From Chthoniobacter flavus (GTDB taxonomy: Bacteria; Verrucomicrobiota; Verrucomicrobiia; Chthoniobacterales; Terrimicrobiaceae), in the NCBI GenBank assembly GCA_945860745.1, contig CAMASH010000009.1, positions 1-64,000 on the forward strand: 64,000 nt of DNA, in the 5' to 3' direction. The position numbers and the translations under genes are program-made. Below, in pieces: positions 1 through 8,004 of this stretch (position 1 is the first letter of the stretch; each line of letters begins with the position of its first letter). The notes under the pieces are model-generated. The model made no database searches and was not told where the DNA came from. It saw nothing but the letters and a program-made list of their open reading frames with translations.

Positions 1-914
1 ATCTTGGGGAGGCAGGTAATCTCATTGTCATTCAAGGGCAGATGAAGTCCGGCAAGACAGGCGTCATCTCGGGAATCATGGCAGCGCTGATTTCCGACCC
101 GAAAAGCGATGCGGATTGTCTTGGCTTCGTGGCTCAGGCAAGCCGCGAAGGCTTCATTCTGCATTTCGATTGCGAGCAAGGCCCGCAAAACCATTACCGC
201 CTTATGCAAAACACCGTGGCGAAGCGAGCGGGCCTCGGCGAGGTGCCGGATTGTCTGAAGTCGTTTTCCCTCCTGAAGGCATCACTCGGGGACCGATGGG
301 CCATGGTGGAAGCCGTCACGGAACAGGTTTCTAAAGTTGCGCCCCTCCGATGCGTCATTTTTGACGGGGGAGCCGATTTCCTGGCAACCCTGAATGACGA
401 GGCGGCGGCAAATGAAATGGTCGAGCGTCAATTCCGGTTCGCCATAGAACACCATTGCCTTGTCGTGATTGTCCTCCATGAGAACCCTGGAACCGATAAC
501 GGAAAGACGCGCGGGCACTACGGGTCCCAATTGCACCGCAAGATGCAGGCCGCCCTTGTCGTTGAGAAGGGAGCCGATGAAATCAGCGCGGTTTATGGGC
601 ATCCCCTCCGGGATGGCTACTGGCCTAGATCGGAAGCGCACTTTTTCAAATACGACACCATGCGGGGAATGCATGTTTCATGCTGCGACCCGACCGAAGA
701 GCGGAAGCGGATCAAGGAAGCAGGGAAGCGGGCGGCATTGCGAAGCCTGGTTGAAAAGGTGTTGCCAGCACCGATAGCCTACACGCGATTGCTGGAGGGA
801 ATCATAAAAGCGGAAGCATGCTCGGAAAGCACCGCAAAGAATCGCTTCAAAGACATGAAGCACGCGGGCCTGATTACTCAGAATGGAGATGGAAACTATG
901 AACAGGGGCAATAA
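1..914 (+). CDS. RecA-like AAA ATPase, RepA/DnaB type, 5'-truncated
   Basis: The reading frame is open from base 3, so the gene begins before the window. The first codons read LGEAGNLIVIQGQMKSGKTG, which is a P-loop (GQMKSGKT). The ATG at 42 therefore lies inside the Walker A motif and cannot be the true start. A Walker B-like strand (CVIFDGGAD) follows near residues 104-112 counted from that ATG. The arrangement fits AAA_25/RepA-like hexameric ATPases used by plasmids, phages and integrated elements for replication initiation. The C-terminus looks like a winged helix (residues ~230-285, with SESTAKNRFKDMKHAGL). The stop codon runs directly into an array of GGGCAA repeats, and a primase-type gene follows. 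Function as a replication helicase loader or helicase is inferred. Confidence 0.7.
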   Translation, partial: LGEAGNLIVIQGQMKSGKTGVISGIMAALISDPKSDADCLGFVAQASREGFILHFDCEQGPQNHYRLMQNTVAKRAGLGEVPDCLKSFSLLKASLGDRWAMVEAVTEQVSKVAPLRCVIFDGGADFLATLNDEAAANEMVERQFRFAIEHHCLVVIVLHENPGTDNGKTRGHYGSQLHRKMQAALVVEKGADEISAVYGHPLRDGYWPRSEAHFFKYDTMRGMHVSCCDPTEERKRIKEAGKRAALRSLVEKVLPAPIAYTRLLEGIIKAEACSESTAKNRFKDMKHAGLITQNGDGNYEQGQ

Positions 915-1017
915 GGGCAAAAGGGCAAATTGCCCCTCTTTTAACCTCTTGCCCTTGAAGGGTGAAATGGGGCAAGGGGCAACCCCTATATATAGGGTTG
1001 CCCTTGCCCCTGCCCCT
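905..1017. repeat. GGGCAA/TTGCCC repeat array with long hairpin
   Basis: The 113 bp between the ATPase and the PriCT-2 gene hold nine copies of the hexamer GGGCAA, five in forward and four in inverted orientation. Positions 969-1010 form an almost perfect hairpin centred on TATATATA, with arms of 16-17 bp and two single-base bulges. There is no T-tract, so it is a poor match to an intrinsic terminator. Repeated short motifs next to a RepA-like ATPase and a primase-type gene look like an iteron-type origin or an autoregulatory operator. Confidence 0.55.
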
Positions 1018-1035
1018 TCACGCGAGAATTGACCC

Positions 1036-1740
1036 ATGAAAAACGCTGCTCCTGATTTTACGGAATCTGACATTGCCGGAATGCTGGCCTGCATCCCGGC
1101 GAAACCGGAATATGATCTCTGGTTGCGGATTTCCTCAGCCGTCTTTTCCGCGTTGCCGATGGAGCCCGCCTGCCGGGTCTTGAATGCCTGGAGCCCGGAA
1201 GAGCGGGAAGGCGAGTATGCCAGCAAACACAAAGCCCGCCTGTCGCAAGTCACCACGGGCACCCTGATTCATGTTGCCAAACAACACGGATGGAAAGGCA
1301 ACCGGAGCGGGGGCCGCGTGAAAGTTGCCACCCCGTCGTCGTTGACGGCAGGCGTCCGGCAAGCCTTGGCAAGCGCACCGCGTCCAAGCTGGTTGCCCGA
1401 AAAGCTCACGCCGATTTCAAACCGCCGCTTGCATCCCTCCCCGCCATCAAAACGGAACCCCGCCCCTCCTGCCTGCCTTCCGGTCTCCCCATGCCCACCC
1501 GTTCGCCTTTTCTTGCCATCGGACCCGACCGCAGCAAAACCCGCCCCCAAGCGTGCTCTCGTCCCTGCCGGACGCTGCCCGCATTGCTGGCACCATTGGG
1601 GCCGCTGTCTAATTGACGGGCATTGCATTTGCACAGGCGACGTTTCAATCCGCCCCAACCCCAGTCTCCACCCAATCAAGAAAACTCATTCCTCGGGCAT
1701 TCTGAGCGCAAGAAACACAACTCCCGAAATCATTCTATGA
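1036..1740 (+). CDS. PriCT-2 domain protein (primase-associated)
   Basis: The protein has 234 residues. Residues ~8-90 match the PriCT-2 primase C-terminal domain: DIAGMLACIP, then YDLWLRISSAVF, WSPEEREGEYASKHKA and TGTLIHVAKQHGW. This domain normally sits between primase and helicase modules in phage and mobile-element replication proteins; here it is almost free-standing. The remainder is Pro/Arg-rich and ends in a Cys/His patch (RCPHCWHHWGRCLIDGHCIC, around residues 183-202) that could bind zinc. It lies downstream of the GGGCAA array and overlaps the next ATG by an ATGA. A role in priming replication of the element is inferred; no primase catalytic domain is present. Confidence 0.6.
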   Translation: MKNAAPDFTESDIAGMLACIPAKPEYDLWLRISSAVFSALPMEPACRVLNAWSPEEREGEYASKHKARLSQVTTGTLIHVAKQHGWKGNRSGGRVKVATPSSLTAGVRQALASAPRPSWLPEKLTPISNRRLHPSPPSKRNPAPPACLPVSPCPPVRLFLPSDPTAAKPAPKRALVPAGRCPHCWHHWGRCLIDGHCICTGDVSIRPNPSLHPIKKTHSSGILSARNTTPEIIL

Positions 1741-1925
1741 AAAGTAAAACCCGCACCGCTGACATCCGCGCAAACTGGCCGTACCGTTGCCCGCTCTTTG
1801 CAACTTGGCGGGAGCCGCTTCCCGCGAGGTTGACCAATTTGCCGTGCCCGCGATGCGGAAAGCGGCACCTCCGGCGCGAAACAATCGCGGAGATTCTTGC
1901 CTCACGAAAGAAACCAAAGCTATGA
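1737..1925 (+). CDS. Small Zn-ribbon-like protein, 62 aa
   Basis: This is a short ORF starting at an ATG that overlaps the upstream stop (ATGA at 1737-1740) and ending in a second ATGA overlap with the next gene, which argues for translational coupling and a real gene. The product contains CPLF near its N-terminus and LPCPRCGKRHLRRE around residues 34-47, resembling half of a zinc ribbon. A longer reading begins at 1623 but lies wholly inside the previous gene. Function unknown; probably a small accessory protein of the element. Confidence 0.5.
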   Translation: MKSKTRTADIRANWPYRCPLFATWREPLPARLTNLPCPRCGKRHLRRETIAEILASRKKPKL

Positions 1926-2386
1926 GCACACACCAGCCAACACAGACCCCGACGAAAATCATTCGCCCTCGCCAACCTGGCCGACCGACCAAGCGCACGA
2001 ACGAAACCTTGCGGATACTTTTCGAGGCGGCGGCGATTGGTGCGCCCATCAAAGCCTGCTGCGCGGCGGCGGGAGTCTCAACCGATGCGTTCAATGCGTG
2101 GCGCGATGCCGACCCGGACTTGCAGAAGCAATTCGATGAAGCCCGCGAACGCGGCAGGGTGCAGGCATTGTCCGCACTCCAACGGGCGCAAAAGGACGAC
2201 TGGCGGGCGGCGGCGGAATGGCTGCGCTGTGCGTTCCCTGCTGACTACCGGGCGAAGGTCGAGAACCTTCAGGCCGTGCAAATCAACCAGAATTCCCGTC
2301 CGGTCATTACGGCGGAAATCTTGAAGGAGATCCAGGAACGCCGGAAAGAGGCATTTGCCACGCTTGGACGAACACCGCCGGGATAA
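1922..2386 (+). CDS. Terminase small-subunit-like / HTH protein
   Basis: The protein has 154 residues from the ATG at 1922, which overlaps the preceding stop; upstream in-frame codons overlap the Zn-ribbon gene and are not needed. A basic N-terminus (RPRQPGRPTKRT) leads into a helix-turn-helix: ETLRILFEAAAIGAPIKACC then AAGVSTDAFNAWRDADPD, followed by an acidic/helical stretch with EARERGRVQALSALQRA. This is the layout of small terminase subunits and of HTH proteins on integrative elements that recognise a specific DNA site. No large terminase is visible in the window, so packaging is not established; sequence-specific DNA binding is the safest statement. Confidence 0.55.
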   Translation: MSTHQPTQTPTKIIRPRQPGRPTKRTNETLRILFEAAAIGAPIKACCAAAGVSTDAFNAWRDADPDLQKQFDEARERGRVQALSALQRAQKDDWRAAAEWLRCAFPADYRAKVENLQAVQINQNSRPVITAEILKEIQERRKEAFATLGRTPPG

Positions 2387-2632
2387 ACCCCGTTTCTCGG
2401 CCCGCCTACGCGCGAGGAACAAACTTTTTTTTCGGGTAGGCCAGCCAGCCGGAGCCCAAGAAGCGCAAAAATCCGGCAAGTATCTGCCAAGTCGCCAGAA
2501 AAGTACTTGCCGAATACTTGCCATATTCGGGGCTATTTTGTGCGTTTTTGCGCGGAACCGTGCGCAACATATTTTTGGAGCGAATCGCCCGCAGAGCCTT
2601 TATTTATGGGCTTCTCAGAGGAAATTGAGAAG
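2387..2632. repeat. Gene-free segment with three copies of TACTTGCC
   Basis: The stretch before the tRNA has no credible gene. It holds three copies of the 8-mer TACTTGCC: inverted at 2475-2482, direct at 2504-2511 and 2515-2522 (9 bp, ATACTTGCC, for the first and last). The inverted pair could form a hairpin with a 21-nt loop. Short oriented repeats beside a tRNA-linked element end are typical of integrase arm-type or excisionase sites, which is how I interpret them. Confidence 0.35.
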
Positions 2633-2705
2633 CGCGCCCGGCTGGGATCGAACCAGCGACCATCGGTTTAGAAGACCGGTGCTCTATCCACTGAGCTACG
2701 GGCAC
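2633..2705 (-). tRNA. tRNA-Arg (UCU anticodon)
   Basis: The minus strand folds as a 73-nt tRNA. It has a 7-bp acceptor (GTGCCCG with CGGGCGC, one G-U), a D arm with GCTC/GAGC, an anticodon loop CTTCTAA giving UCU, and a T arm GCTGG-TTCGATC-CCAGC. The discriminator is G and CCA is not encoded. Its 3' end faces the replication-type gene block, making it the likely integration site for that element. Confidence 0.93.
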
Positions 2706-2789
2706 AACGACGAACTACTGATACCGCCAATCGCCAGCTTCTTCAAGAAATTGGCGGAGCCCTGCTGTTTCAGGCCCGGAACGGGAAAG

Positions 2790-2862
2790 TGGAGCCTAGC
2801 GGGATCGAACCGCTGACCTCCTCAATGCCATTGAGGCGCTCTACCAACTGAGCTAAGACCCC
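2790..2862 (-). tRNA. tRNA-Ala (GGC anticodon)
   Basis: A 73-nt cloverleaf on the minus strand. It has acceptor GGGGTCT paired with AGGCTCC, discriminator A, D arm GCTC/GAGC, anticodon stem CCTCA/TGAGG around loop ATGGCAT (GGC), and T arm AGCGG-TTCGATC-CCGCT. CCA is not encoded. It lies 84 nt upstream of tRNA-Arg on the same strand, so the two may be co-transcribed. Confidence 0.94.
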
Positions 2863-2959
2863 GTTAAGTGGGAGAGAAAGTATTGCTCTCCTGCAAAAAT
2901 AATCAAGCGCCAAGCGCAGGAATCCGCGTAAGCCCCGAAGTTTCGGGCGTTTCCCGGCT

Positions 2960-3748
2960 TTACTCGGGCTTGGCCGTGGTGGCGCGGAGCACCTCCGGGG
3001 AAAAGTCGGCATCGGTAAGCGTGACGCTATGCTTGATGTTGGAGCCTTCCAGAACGGTGCGGGACCTCTGGCCGGGGCGTTCGACGGAAAAGTTGGCCGG
3101 GACGAGGCGGTTGAGGTCGTCCTTGGCCATCAGGGTGATTGTGATGCGGCGGATCAACTGGCCCGCGGGGCCGTATTTCTCGATCTGGAGCGGGACCATT
3201 TTTTTTGTGTCGATCCAGGATTTTACGCTGGTGTAGCCGGAGTGATCGCCCGGACCGGGTTTCGAGAGCAGGATGGTGCATGGCACGCGGTTGAGGGTTT
3301 CTTCGCCGATGATTTCCTGATGTGGCCAGGCGAAAAAATTGTCCACCAAATCCTCATAAGCCAGATCGCTGCCGAAGATGCCGTCCTGGAGTTGCGCGTT
3401 TGTGATGGGCTTGACCGCATCGGGCGTCTGGAAAAGTTCCCCCCTTGCGGACTGGCCGGCGGGTTTGCGCAGGACGAAGGAATCGGTCTTTCGCTCCTTG
3501 GGCCAGAGGACCTGATAGTGGACCTCGCTGGCCGCCTTGGTGCGGCGGGCATTGACTTTCAATTGGCGCACGGTTTTTTCCCCGCCGGGCGTCGGAATGA
3601 TGTCCATCTTGAGCCGCGCGGTGGAGGAGTTGTCCAACACGCCGGCACTGAGTTGGGCGGCGAGATCGGCGGCGCTGGCGGGTTTGTCCTGGGCCGGGCT
3701 TGAGGAAATGGCGGTGATCAGAATCAGCAGGGGGAGAAGAAATTTCAT
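2960..3748 (-). CDS. LolA-like outer-membrane lipoprotein-sorting protein
   Basis: The protein has 262 residues with a clear signal peptide (MKFLLPLLILITAISSSPA, cleavage about residue 19). The mature part is predicted to be mostly beta-strand with the look of the COG2834/LolA-like fold: LKMDIIPTPGGEKTVRQLKV, FVLRKPAGQSARGELF, a lysine-rich amphipathic centre and C-terminal strands VPANFSVERPG and SVTLTDADFSPEVL. Proteins of this group carry lipids or lipoproteins across the periplasm. It is the last gene of the minus-strand block and lies 16 nt after the MacB-like permease, so it is most simply the periplasmic partner of that ABC transporter. The exact cargo is unknown; I infer the lipid made by the upstream PKS. 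Confidence 0.65.
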   Translation of the reverse strand: MKFLLPLLILITAISSSPAQDKPASAADLAAQLSAGVLDNSSTARLKMDIIPTPGGEKTVRQLKVNARRTKAASEVHYQVLWPKERKTDSFVLRKPAGQSARGELFQTPDAVKPITNAQLQDGIFGSDLAYEDLVDNFFAWPHQEIIGEETLNRVPCTILLSKPGPGDHSGYTSVKSWIDTKKMVPLQIEKYGPAGQLIRRITITLMAKDDLNRLVPANFSVERPGQRSRTVLEGSNIKHSVTLTDADFSPEVLRATTAKPE

Positions 3749-3764
3749 GGCAGAAGATAAGGCG

Positions 3765-4880
3765 TTAGGCCTGCAGTGCGCGGCTGGGTGACAGGCGGGA
3801 ACTGCGCCAGCCGGGGTAGAGTCCGCTGATCACGCCAACCACCACGGCGATGGCGATGGAGGTGAGCAGGAGTTTGGGGCTCAGATCGGGCTCGAGCAAT
3901 CCGCGCATGGTGGTGGTGGATTCCAAAATTTTCAATCCGGCGGCTCCGAGGGCGACGCCGGTGATTCCGCCCAGCAACCCGAGCAGGGCGGACTCGCAGA
4001 GCACCATCCAAATGATGCGCTGTCTTTTCCAGCCGACGGCCAGAAGGATGCCGATCTCGTGGGTGCGTTCGAAAACGGTCATGAGCATTGTGTTCATCAC
4101 GCCCAGGACGCCCACGATGATGGCGAGCAGCGCTGTGCTCCAGCTCATGGCCCGTGCGATGCGGAAGCCCTGGCTGGTTCCGACCACTTCGCTGGCCTCG
4201 AGGGCTCGGCCCTCGGGGAAGATCTCCTTGATCTGATCACGCAGCCGCGCAACCTCCGGCTTGGTCGTATCCTTGGTCAGGCGGATGTTGAGAAAATTGA
4301 CTTTGCCCTCATTGCCGGTGACCTCCTGCAGTAGGGGCAAAGCGAGGATGATGGCTCCGTTTTCCACCACGGCCTGGCCGTCCACGATGCCGACCACCTG
4401 CAATTCCTCGGCTTCGATCTGCACGGTGTCGCCGACTTTTTTTCCCAGTCCCTCGGCGGCCAGGCGGCCGAGCACGACGGCGCGCTCGGTGGCGTCCTTC
4501 GGAATCCGTCCGTCCAGCACCCGCAGCATTTTCCAGGTGAAACTGCCCCATTCGCGGCCGGACACCATGATGAGGGGCGCTTCCTCGACGCTGAGCATGA
4601 GCATGAGCGTGGGGGTGACTTCCGCCACGTGCGGAAACGCGGCCACCCGGCCCTGGAGCGATTCGTCGAAGACCTTGGGCAGCAGTCCGCCGCTCATGTT
4701 GCTGACCACCATGTCGATGCCGATCACGTCCAGCTGCCGCCCGATGCTTTTTTCATAACCCCAGGCCATGCCCACGAGCGCGACAACGGCGGCGATGCCA
4801 ATGGAAATGCCCAGCAGGGTCAGTCCGGTGCGGACGGGACGGCGGATAAGCCCGCGGAAAACGATGGTGAAAAATGTCAT
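3765..4880 (-). CDS. ABC transporter permease, MacB/LolC (FtsX) type
   Basis: The protein has 371 residues with the standard topology. It has one N-terminal transmembrane helix (~residues 18-40, TGLTLLGISIGIAAVVALVG), a periplasmic MacB-type domain (~45-240), then three C-terminal helices (~250-275, ~300-325, ~340-365) with the FtsX signature FERTHEIGILLAVGWKR around residues 267-283. Such permeases do mechanotransmission: they drive lipoproteins, peptides or lipids out of the inner membrane rather than moving them through a channel. The start codon overlaps the stop of the ATPase gene (ATGA), so the two are translationally coupled. The only periplasmic partner visible nearby is the LolA-like protein downstream. 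Confidence 0.85.
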   Translation of the reverse strand: MTFFTIVFRGLIRRPVRTGLTLLGISIGIAAVVALVGMAWGYEKSIGRQLDVIGIDMVVSNMSGGLLPKVFDESLQGRVAAFPHVAEVTPTLMLMLSVEEAPLIMVSGREWGSFTWKMLRVLDGRIPKDATERAVVLGRLAAEGLGKKVGDTVQIEAEELQVVGIVDGQAVVENGAIILALPLLQEVTGNEGKVNFLNIRLTKDTTKPEVARLRDQIKEIFPEGRALEASEVVGTSQGFRIARAMSWSTALLAIIVGVLGVMNTMLMTVFERTHEIGILLAVGWKRQRIIWMVLCESALLGLLGGITGVALGAAGLKILESTTTMRGLLEPDLSPKLLLTSIAIAVVVGVISGLYPGWRSSRLSPSRALQA

Positions 4881-5587
4881 GCCGCCACGGGGTCGGGAGG
4901 GGAGTGGACGATGCGGCCGTCTTTCATGCGCAGCGTGCGGGCGGCCAGTGCGGCGATGGTGAGGTCGTGGGTCACCAGGATCAACGTGGTGTGCCGGTCG
5001 CGGTGGAGTTGCAGGAGGAGTTCCACAATGTGGGCGGCATTCTCGCTGTCGAGATTTCCGGTGGGTTCGTCAGCCAGAAGGACGGAGGGATTGTTGGCCA
5101 GACTGCGGGCAATGGCGACGCGTTGACGTTCGCCGCCGGAGAGTTCGGACGGGAAGTGATCCAAGCGGTGTTCCAGGCCGACCTCGTGCAGGAGTTCGCG
5201 GGCGCGGGCCACGCGCTCGCCGCGGGAGAGCGGGCCCTCGAACATGGGAATCTGGACGTTCTCGGCCACGGTGAAGGTCGGGAGGAGGTGAAAAGCCTGA
5301 AAGACGAACCCGATTTCCGCCGCGCGGTAAGCGGAGGGATCGCGCAGGTCCGCAAGGGATTGGCCGCGATAGGTGAGCGAGCCCTCGCTGGGGCGGTCGA
5401 GCGAACCGAGCAGTTGCAGCAACGTGCTTTTGCCGCAGCCGCTCGGGCCGACGATGGCCACAAACTCGCCCTCCCAAACTTGAAAATCCACCCCGCGCAG
5501 CGCAGCCACGCTGCCGCCGTCGAAGATTTTCTTCAGTCCACGAGCCTCATAGACCAACGCGCCGGAGGGAGTGGAATCCTGTGCCAT
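4877..5587 (-). CDS. ABC transporter ATPase, LolD/MacB type
   Basis: A 236-residue nucleotide-binding subunit. It has Walker [10 protein letters not shown] (residues 47-55), a Q-loop in GFVFQAFHLLP, signature ELSGGERQRVAIARSL, Walker B VLLADEPTGNLDS and the switch histidine in LILVTHD. The LFDP-type spacing and the phrase ADEPTGNLDS are typical of the LolD/MacB/FtsE branch. It is coupled by a 4-nt overlap to the FtsX-type permease. A 12-nt gap separates it from the desaturase, and the shared direction suggests one transcript with the lipid-biosynthesis genes. A second LolD-like ATPase lies at about 49.5 kb, so this copy is probably dedicated to a special cargo. Confidence 0.88.
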   Translation of the reverse strand: MAQDSTPSGALVYEARGLKKIFDGGSVAALRGVDFQVWEGEFVAIVGPSGCGKSTLLQLLGSLDRPSEGSLTYRGQSLADLRDPSAYRAAEIGFVFQAFHLLPTFTVAENVQIPMFEGPLSRGERVARARELLHEVGLEHRLDHFPSELSGGERQRVAIARSLANNPSVLLADEPTGNLDSENAAHIVELLLQLHRDRHTTLILVTHDLTIAALAARTLRMKDGRIVHSPPDPVAA

Positions 5588-5599
5588 TCGGATCGGGAA

Positions 5600-6619
5600 C
5601 TAGGTGGAGCGACGGACTTTTTCCGGCCAGTGGCTGCCCACTCGGGGGTCCGGGAGTTCTCCGAACAGATGCTTGAGCGCGCTCCGATAGCTCGGGAACG
5701 GCGCGAGTTCGCCCTCGGCGGAAGGCTGCAACGATCCGGCATGGAGGGGCAGTTCGTGGTGGGGGATACCCGCGCTGACGTGGTGCACGGCATGGAAGGG
5801 TTCGTGCAGGAGAGTAAGGGAAAGAATTCTGCCGGACCATGTGTCTGTGATGATGCTGCGGGTGGCGCTTTTGGCGGTGTGGCCGTGCAGTCCGATATGT
5901 TCGACGTATTTCCGCCAGCTCTGCAGATTCCCGGCGATGAAGGCCGGCAGCAGATGGAGCCAGAGGAAATAGGTCCAGACCTGCCACCAGGTCACGGCGG
6001 CCAGAATCAGCGTCCAAACGACAATCATCAAAACGAATTCGGCCCAGATCCTGCGGCGGACTCGCGGGCTGCGGATGACCGAGTTCTTGCGGAAGAACAT
6101 GCGCCAGAAAAGAAAGGGCGAATAGAACAGGCCGAAGTTCAGTTCCACGAAAGCGGCCAGGCATCGCGCCCAACGGGGGAATTTCACGTCCACGAAGGGC
6201 CACATTTCCTCATCGCGTTCGGTAGACAAATACATGTGATGGGTCTGATGGGCGGCGCGATAAAGGGTGAAGCTGAAAAAACTCAGCACGCCGATGAGAA
6301 TGCCATCAATCTCATTCAAGAGCCGGCTCTTGCGCAACATGCCGTGGGAAGCCTCATGAAAACCGATCAGGGCGCCATGCATGAAATGGCTCACCAAAAC
6401 GGCCAGCGGAATCGCCAGCCAATACCAGCCATGATACACCGCGAAGCCCATGGCGACCTGCGTGGTGACCTGCGTGAGCACGATCAGCTGGAAGGCCACG
6501 CGGCTGACCCAGTGCGTGGGCGGCGGCTCCTCCTGCGCGGCGGCCACCCGGACCGGAACGCCGGGCGCGTGGCGCGAATCGGCCTCCAGGGTGATGGTTC
6601 TTTCGCTGGCAGATGTCAT
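5600..6619 (-). CDS. Membrane fatty-acid desaturase
   Basis: A 339-residue integral membrane di-iron enzyme with all three histidine boxes: HEASH (residues 88-92), HQTHH (124-128) and HAVHH (276-280). Hydrophobic spans lie around 42-80, 104-120, 195-225 and 262-272. The family inserts a double bond, or sometimes hydroxylates, a fatty acyl chain using O2 and electrons from ferredoxin or cytochrome b5. Its stop and start overlap or abut those of the condensation-domain gene (ATGA at 6616-6619), so it is most likely part of the PKS pathway and acts on the polyketide-derived chain. Whether it acts before or after release from the carrier protein cannot be read from sequence. Confidence 0.85.
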   Translation of the reverse strand: MTSASERTITLEADSRHAPGVPVRVAAAQEEPPPTHWVSRVAFQLIVLTQVTTQVAMGFAVYHGWYWLAIPLAVLVSHFMHGALIGFHEASHGMLRKSRLLNEIDGILIGVLSFFSFTLYRAAHQTHHMYLSTERDEEMWPFVDVKFPRWARCLAAFVELNFGLFYSPFLFWRMFFRKNSVIRSPRVRRRIWAEFVLMIVVWTLILAAVTWWQVWTYFLWLHLLPAFIAGNLQSWRKYVEHIGLHGHTAKSATRSIITDTWSGRILSLTLLHEPFHAVHHVSAGIPHHELPLHAGSLQPSAEGELAPFPSYRSALKHLFGELPDPRVGSHWPEKVRRST

Positions 6620-8001
6620 AGGTTGAGGTCGGCGGGCCGGCTTTGAGGGTCCTGGCAGACGGAACCTATAACCGCGCGGAACAGGCTGTCCAATTCCCTG
6701 AGGGTTTTCCGGTCGAAAATCTCCTGCCGGAAAAGCCAGAAAATTTCAAGTTCGGAACCGGCTTCCGTGATTTCGCATCCGAGATCGAAGCGCGCCGTGC
6801 CGCTCGAACGCATGCGCAAGCGGGTGGAGATCCGCGGCAGATCGACATCGGGAATGGGATGGTTTTGCAGGGCGAAGCGCACATCAAAGACCGGATGGGG
6901 CTCGCTCCCGGCCGGGCGGCCCAGGACGCGGACCAGCTCGGCGAACGGCATGGCCTGGGCAAAACATTCCACCGCCGCGTGGTGCACCGCCCGCACATGG
7001 GCGGAGAATTTTTGCGAAGGATCCACCCGTCCGCGCAGGGGCACCACACCGGAGAAATAACCCAAAGTTTGCCGCACGGCGGTCTTGTTGCGGTTGGCCA
7101 CCGGCGTTCCCACGGTGAGATCGTCCTGCCCGGTCCATTTCCACAGTGTGATTTGAAACGCGGCCAGCAGGGTGCTGAACAAGGTGGCTCCCATGCGTTG
7201 GGCCAGATCCTTGGCGGCGCGGGTCAATTCCGCAGAAATCGTGGTGACCTCGCGCGGCAGGGGACCGTTGGTGCGCACGATATCGATCCGCTTGCTCCAG
7301 ATCTGGCGCGATCCCGCAAGCTGGGTTTTCCAAAATGCGGTCCGGCTTTCCAACTCCGCCGGCGTCCAGAAAGCCCGTTCGCCCGCGGCCCATTCGCTGT
7401 AGGTCTGCCGCACCGGGTCGAGCTTGTCTGCCAGTCCCAAAACGCCGGTGGCCACCGCTTTGCGCAGGCCCTTCAGTCCCATCACATACGCGGTGGAGAT
7501 ATCCTGCACAAAAACCCCCAGGGACCAGCCGTCGGCAATGGCGTGGTGAATGCAGAACACGAGAATGTGGTCGCCGGGTTTGCGCCGCAGCATCTCCACG
7601 CGGAAGAGCGGACCCTGCAGCAGATCAAAGGGCTTGCGAAAGATCTCCGACATCAACTCCTCCAAGGCCTGCGGTTTGGCTTCGGCCGGCGAGAGTTCGC
7701 GAAAACTCTGCGGAGCGCTGACGGTGGTGCGGATCAATTGCAACGGGCCGTCTTTGCCGGGGAGAAACGACGTGCGCAACACTTCCTGTCGCTCGAGCAA
7801 TCGCCCGATGGCGGCTTCGCTCTCCTCCGGCGTGAGGTTGCCCTTGATCTCGATGAACGCGCAAATGTGATTGCTCCAATCTCCCGGGGGAACCGCGGAG
7901 TTCTCCCAGAGTTCGCGCTGGGGAAGGGAGAGCGGCTCGAGACGGGCGGCCCCGCTTTCCAACCATTGCCGGAGGCGCGTGCGATTGTCCGCTGCCGCCA
8001 T
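6616..8001 (-). CDS. Free-standing NRPS condensation-domain protein
   Basis: A 461-residue protein that is essentially one condensation (C) domain. Motif C1-like LSLPQRELW is at 24-32, C2 RQEVLRTSF at 71-79, and the catalytic HHxxxDG motif is intact as HHAIADG (residues 152-158). Later motifs include YFSGVVPLRGRVD and the typical DVRFALQNHP region. No adenylation or carrier domain is attached. C-domain relatives form amides or esters from a carrier-bound acyl chain. The gene follows the PKS stop by only 3 nt and the PKS has no thioesterase, so the simple reading is that this enzyme releases the PKS product by transferring it to an amine or alcohol acceptor, or to a lipid. The acceptor is unknown. 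Confidence 0.85.
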   Translation of the reverse strand: MAAADNRTRLRQWLESGAARLEPLSLPQRELWENSAVPPGDWSNHICAFIEIKGNLTPEESEAAIGRLLERQEVLRTSFLPGKDGPLQLIRTTVSAPQSFRELSPAEAKPQALEELMSEIFRKPFDLLQGPLFRVEMLRRKPGDHILVFCIHHAIADGWSLGVFVQDISTAYVMGLKGLRKAVATGVLGLADKLDPVRQTYSEWAAGERAFWTPAELESRTAFWKTQLAGSRQIWSKRIDIVRTNGPLPREVTTISAELTRAAKDLAQRMGATLFSTLLAAFQITLWKWTGQDDLTVGTPVANRNKTAVRQTLGYFSGVVPLRGRVDPSQKFSAHVRAVHHAAVECFAQAMPFAELVRVLGRPAGSEPHPVFDVRFALQNHPIPDVDLPRISTRLRMRSSGTARFDLGCEITEAGSELEIFWLFRQEIFDRKTLRELDSLFRAVIGSVCQDPQSRPADLNL

Positions 8002-8004
8002 CTC

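Larger units (their letters stand above)
1..2632. mobile_element. End of an integrated element abutting tRNA-Arg
   Basis: Four plus-strand genes of replication/phage type (RecA-like ATPase, PriCT-2 protein, Zn-ribbon protein, terminase-small-like protein) are packed together and stop directly at the 3' end of the tRNA-Arg gene. Integrases often use tRNA 3' ends as attachment sites, so I infer a phage-like or satellite-like integrated element whose other end, including any integrase and second att copy, lies before the window. No integrase or duplicated tRNA tail is visible here, so the element call is inference from gene content and position. Confidence 0.5.

Noticed and set aside
905-1017. 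CRISPR array or simple terminator
   Set aside because: The repeats are 6 bp with irregular spacing and both orientations, and no T-tract follows the hairpin, so neither label fits.
2355-2816. 153-codon plus-strand open frame
   Set aside because: It runs through both tRNA genes and has no motif, so it is not coding.
4874-6646. 590-codon plus-strand open frame
   Set aside because: Antisense to the ABC ATPase and desaturase, both with full catalytic motifs.
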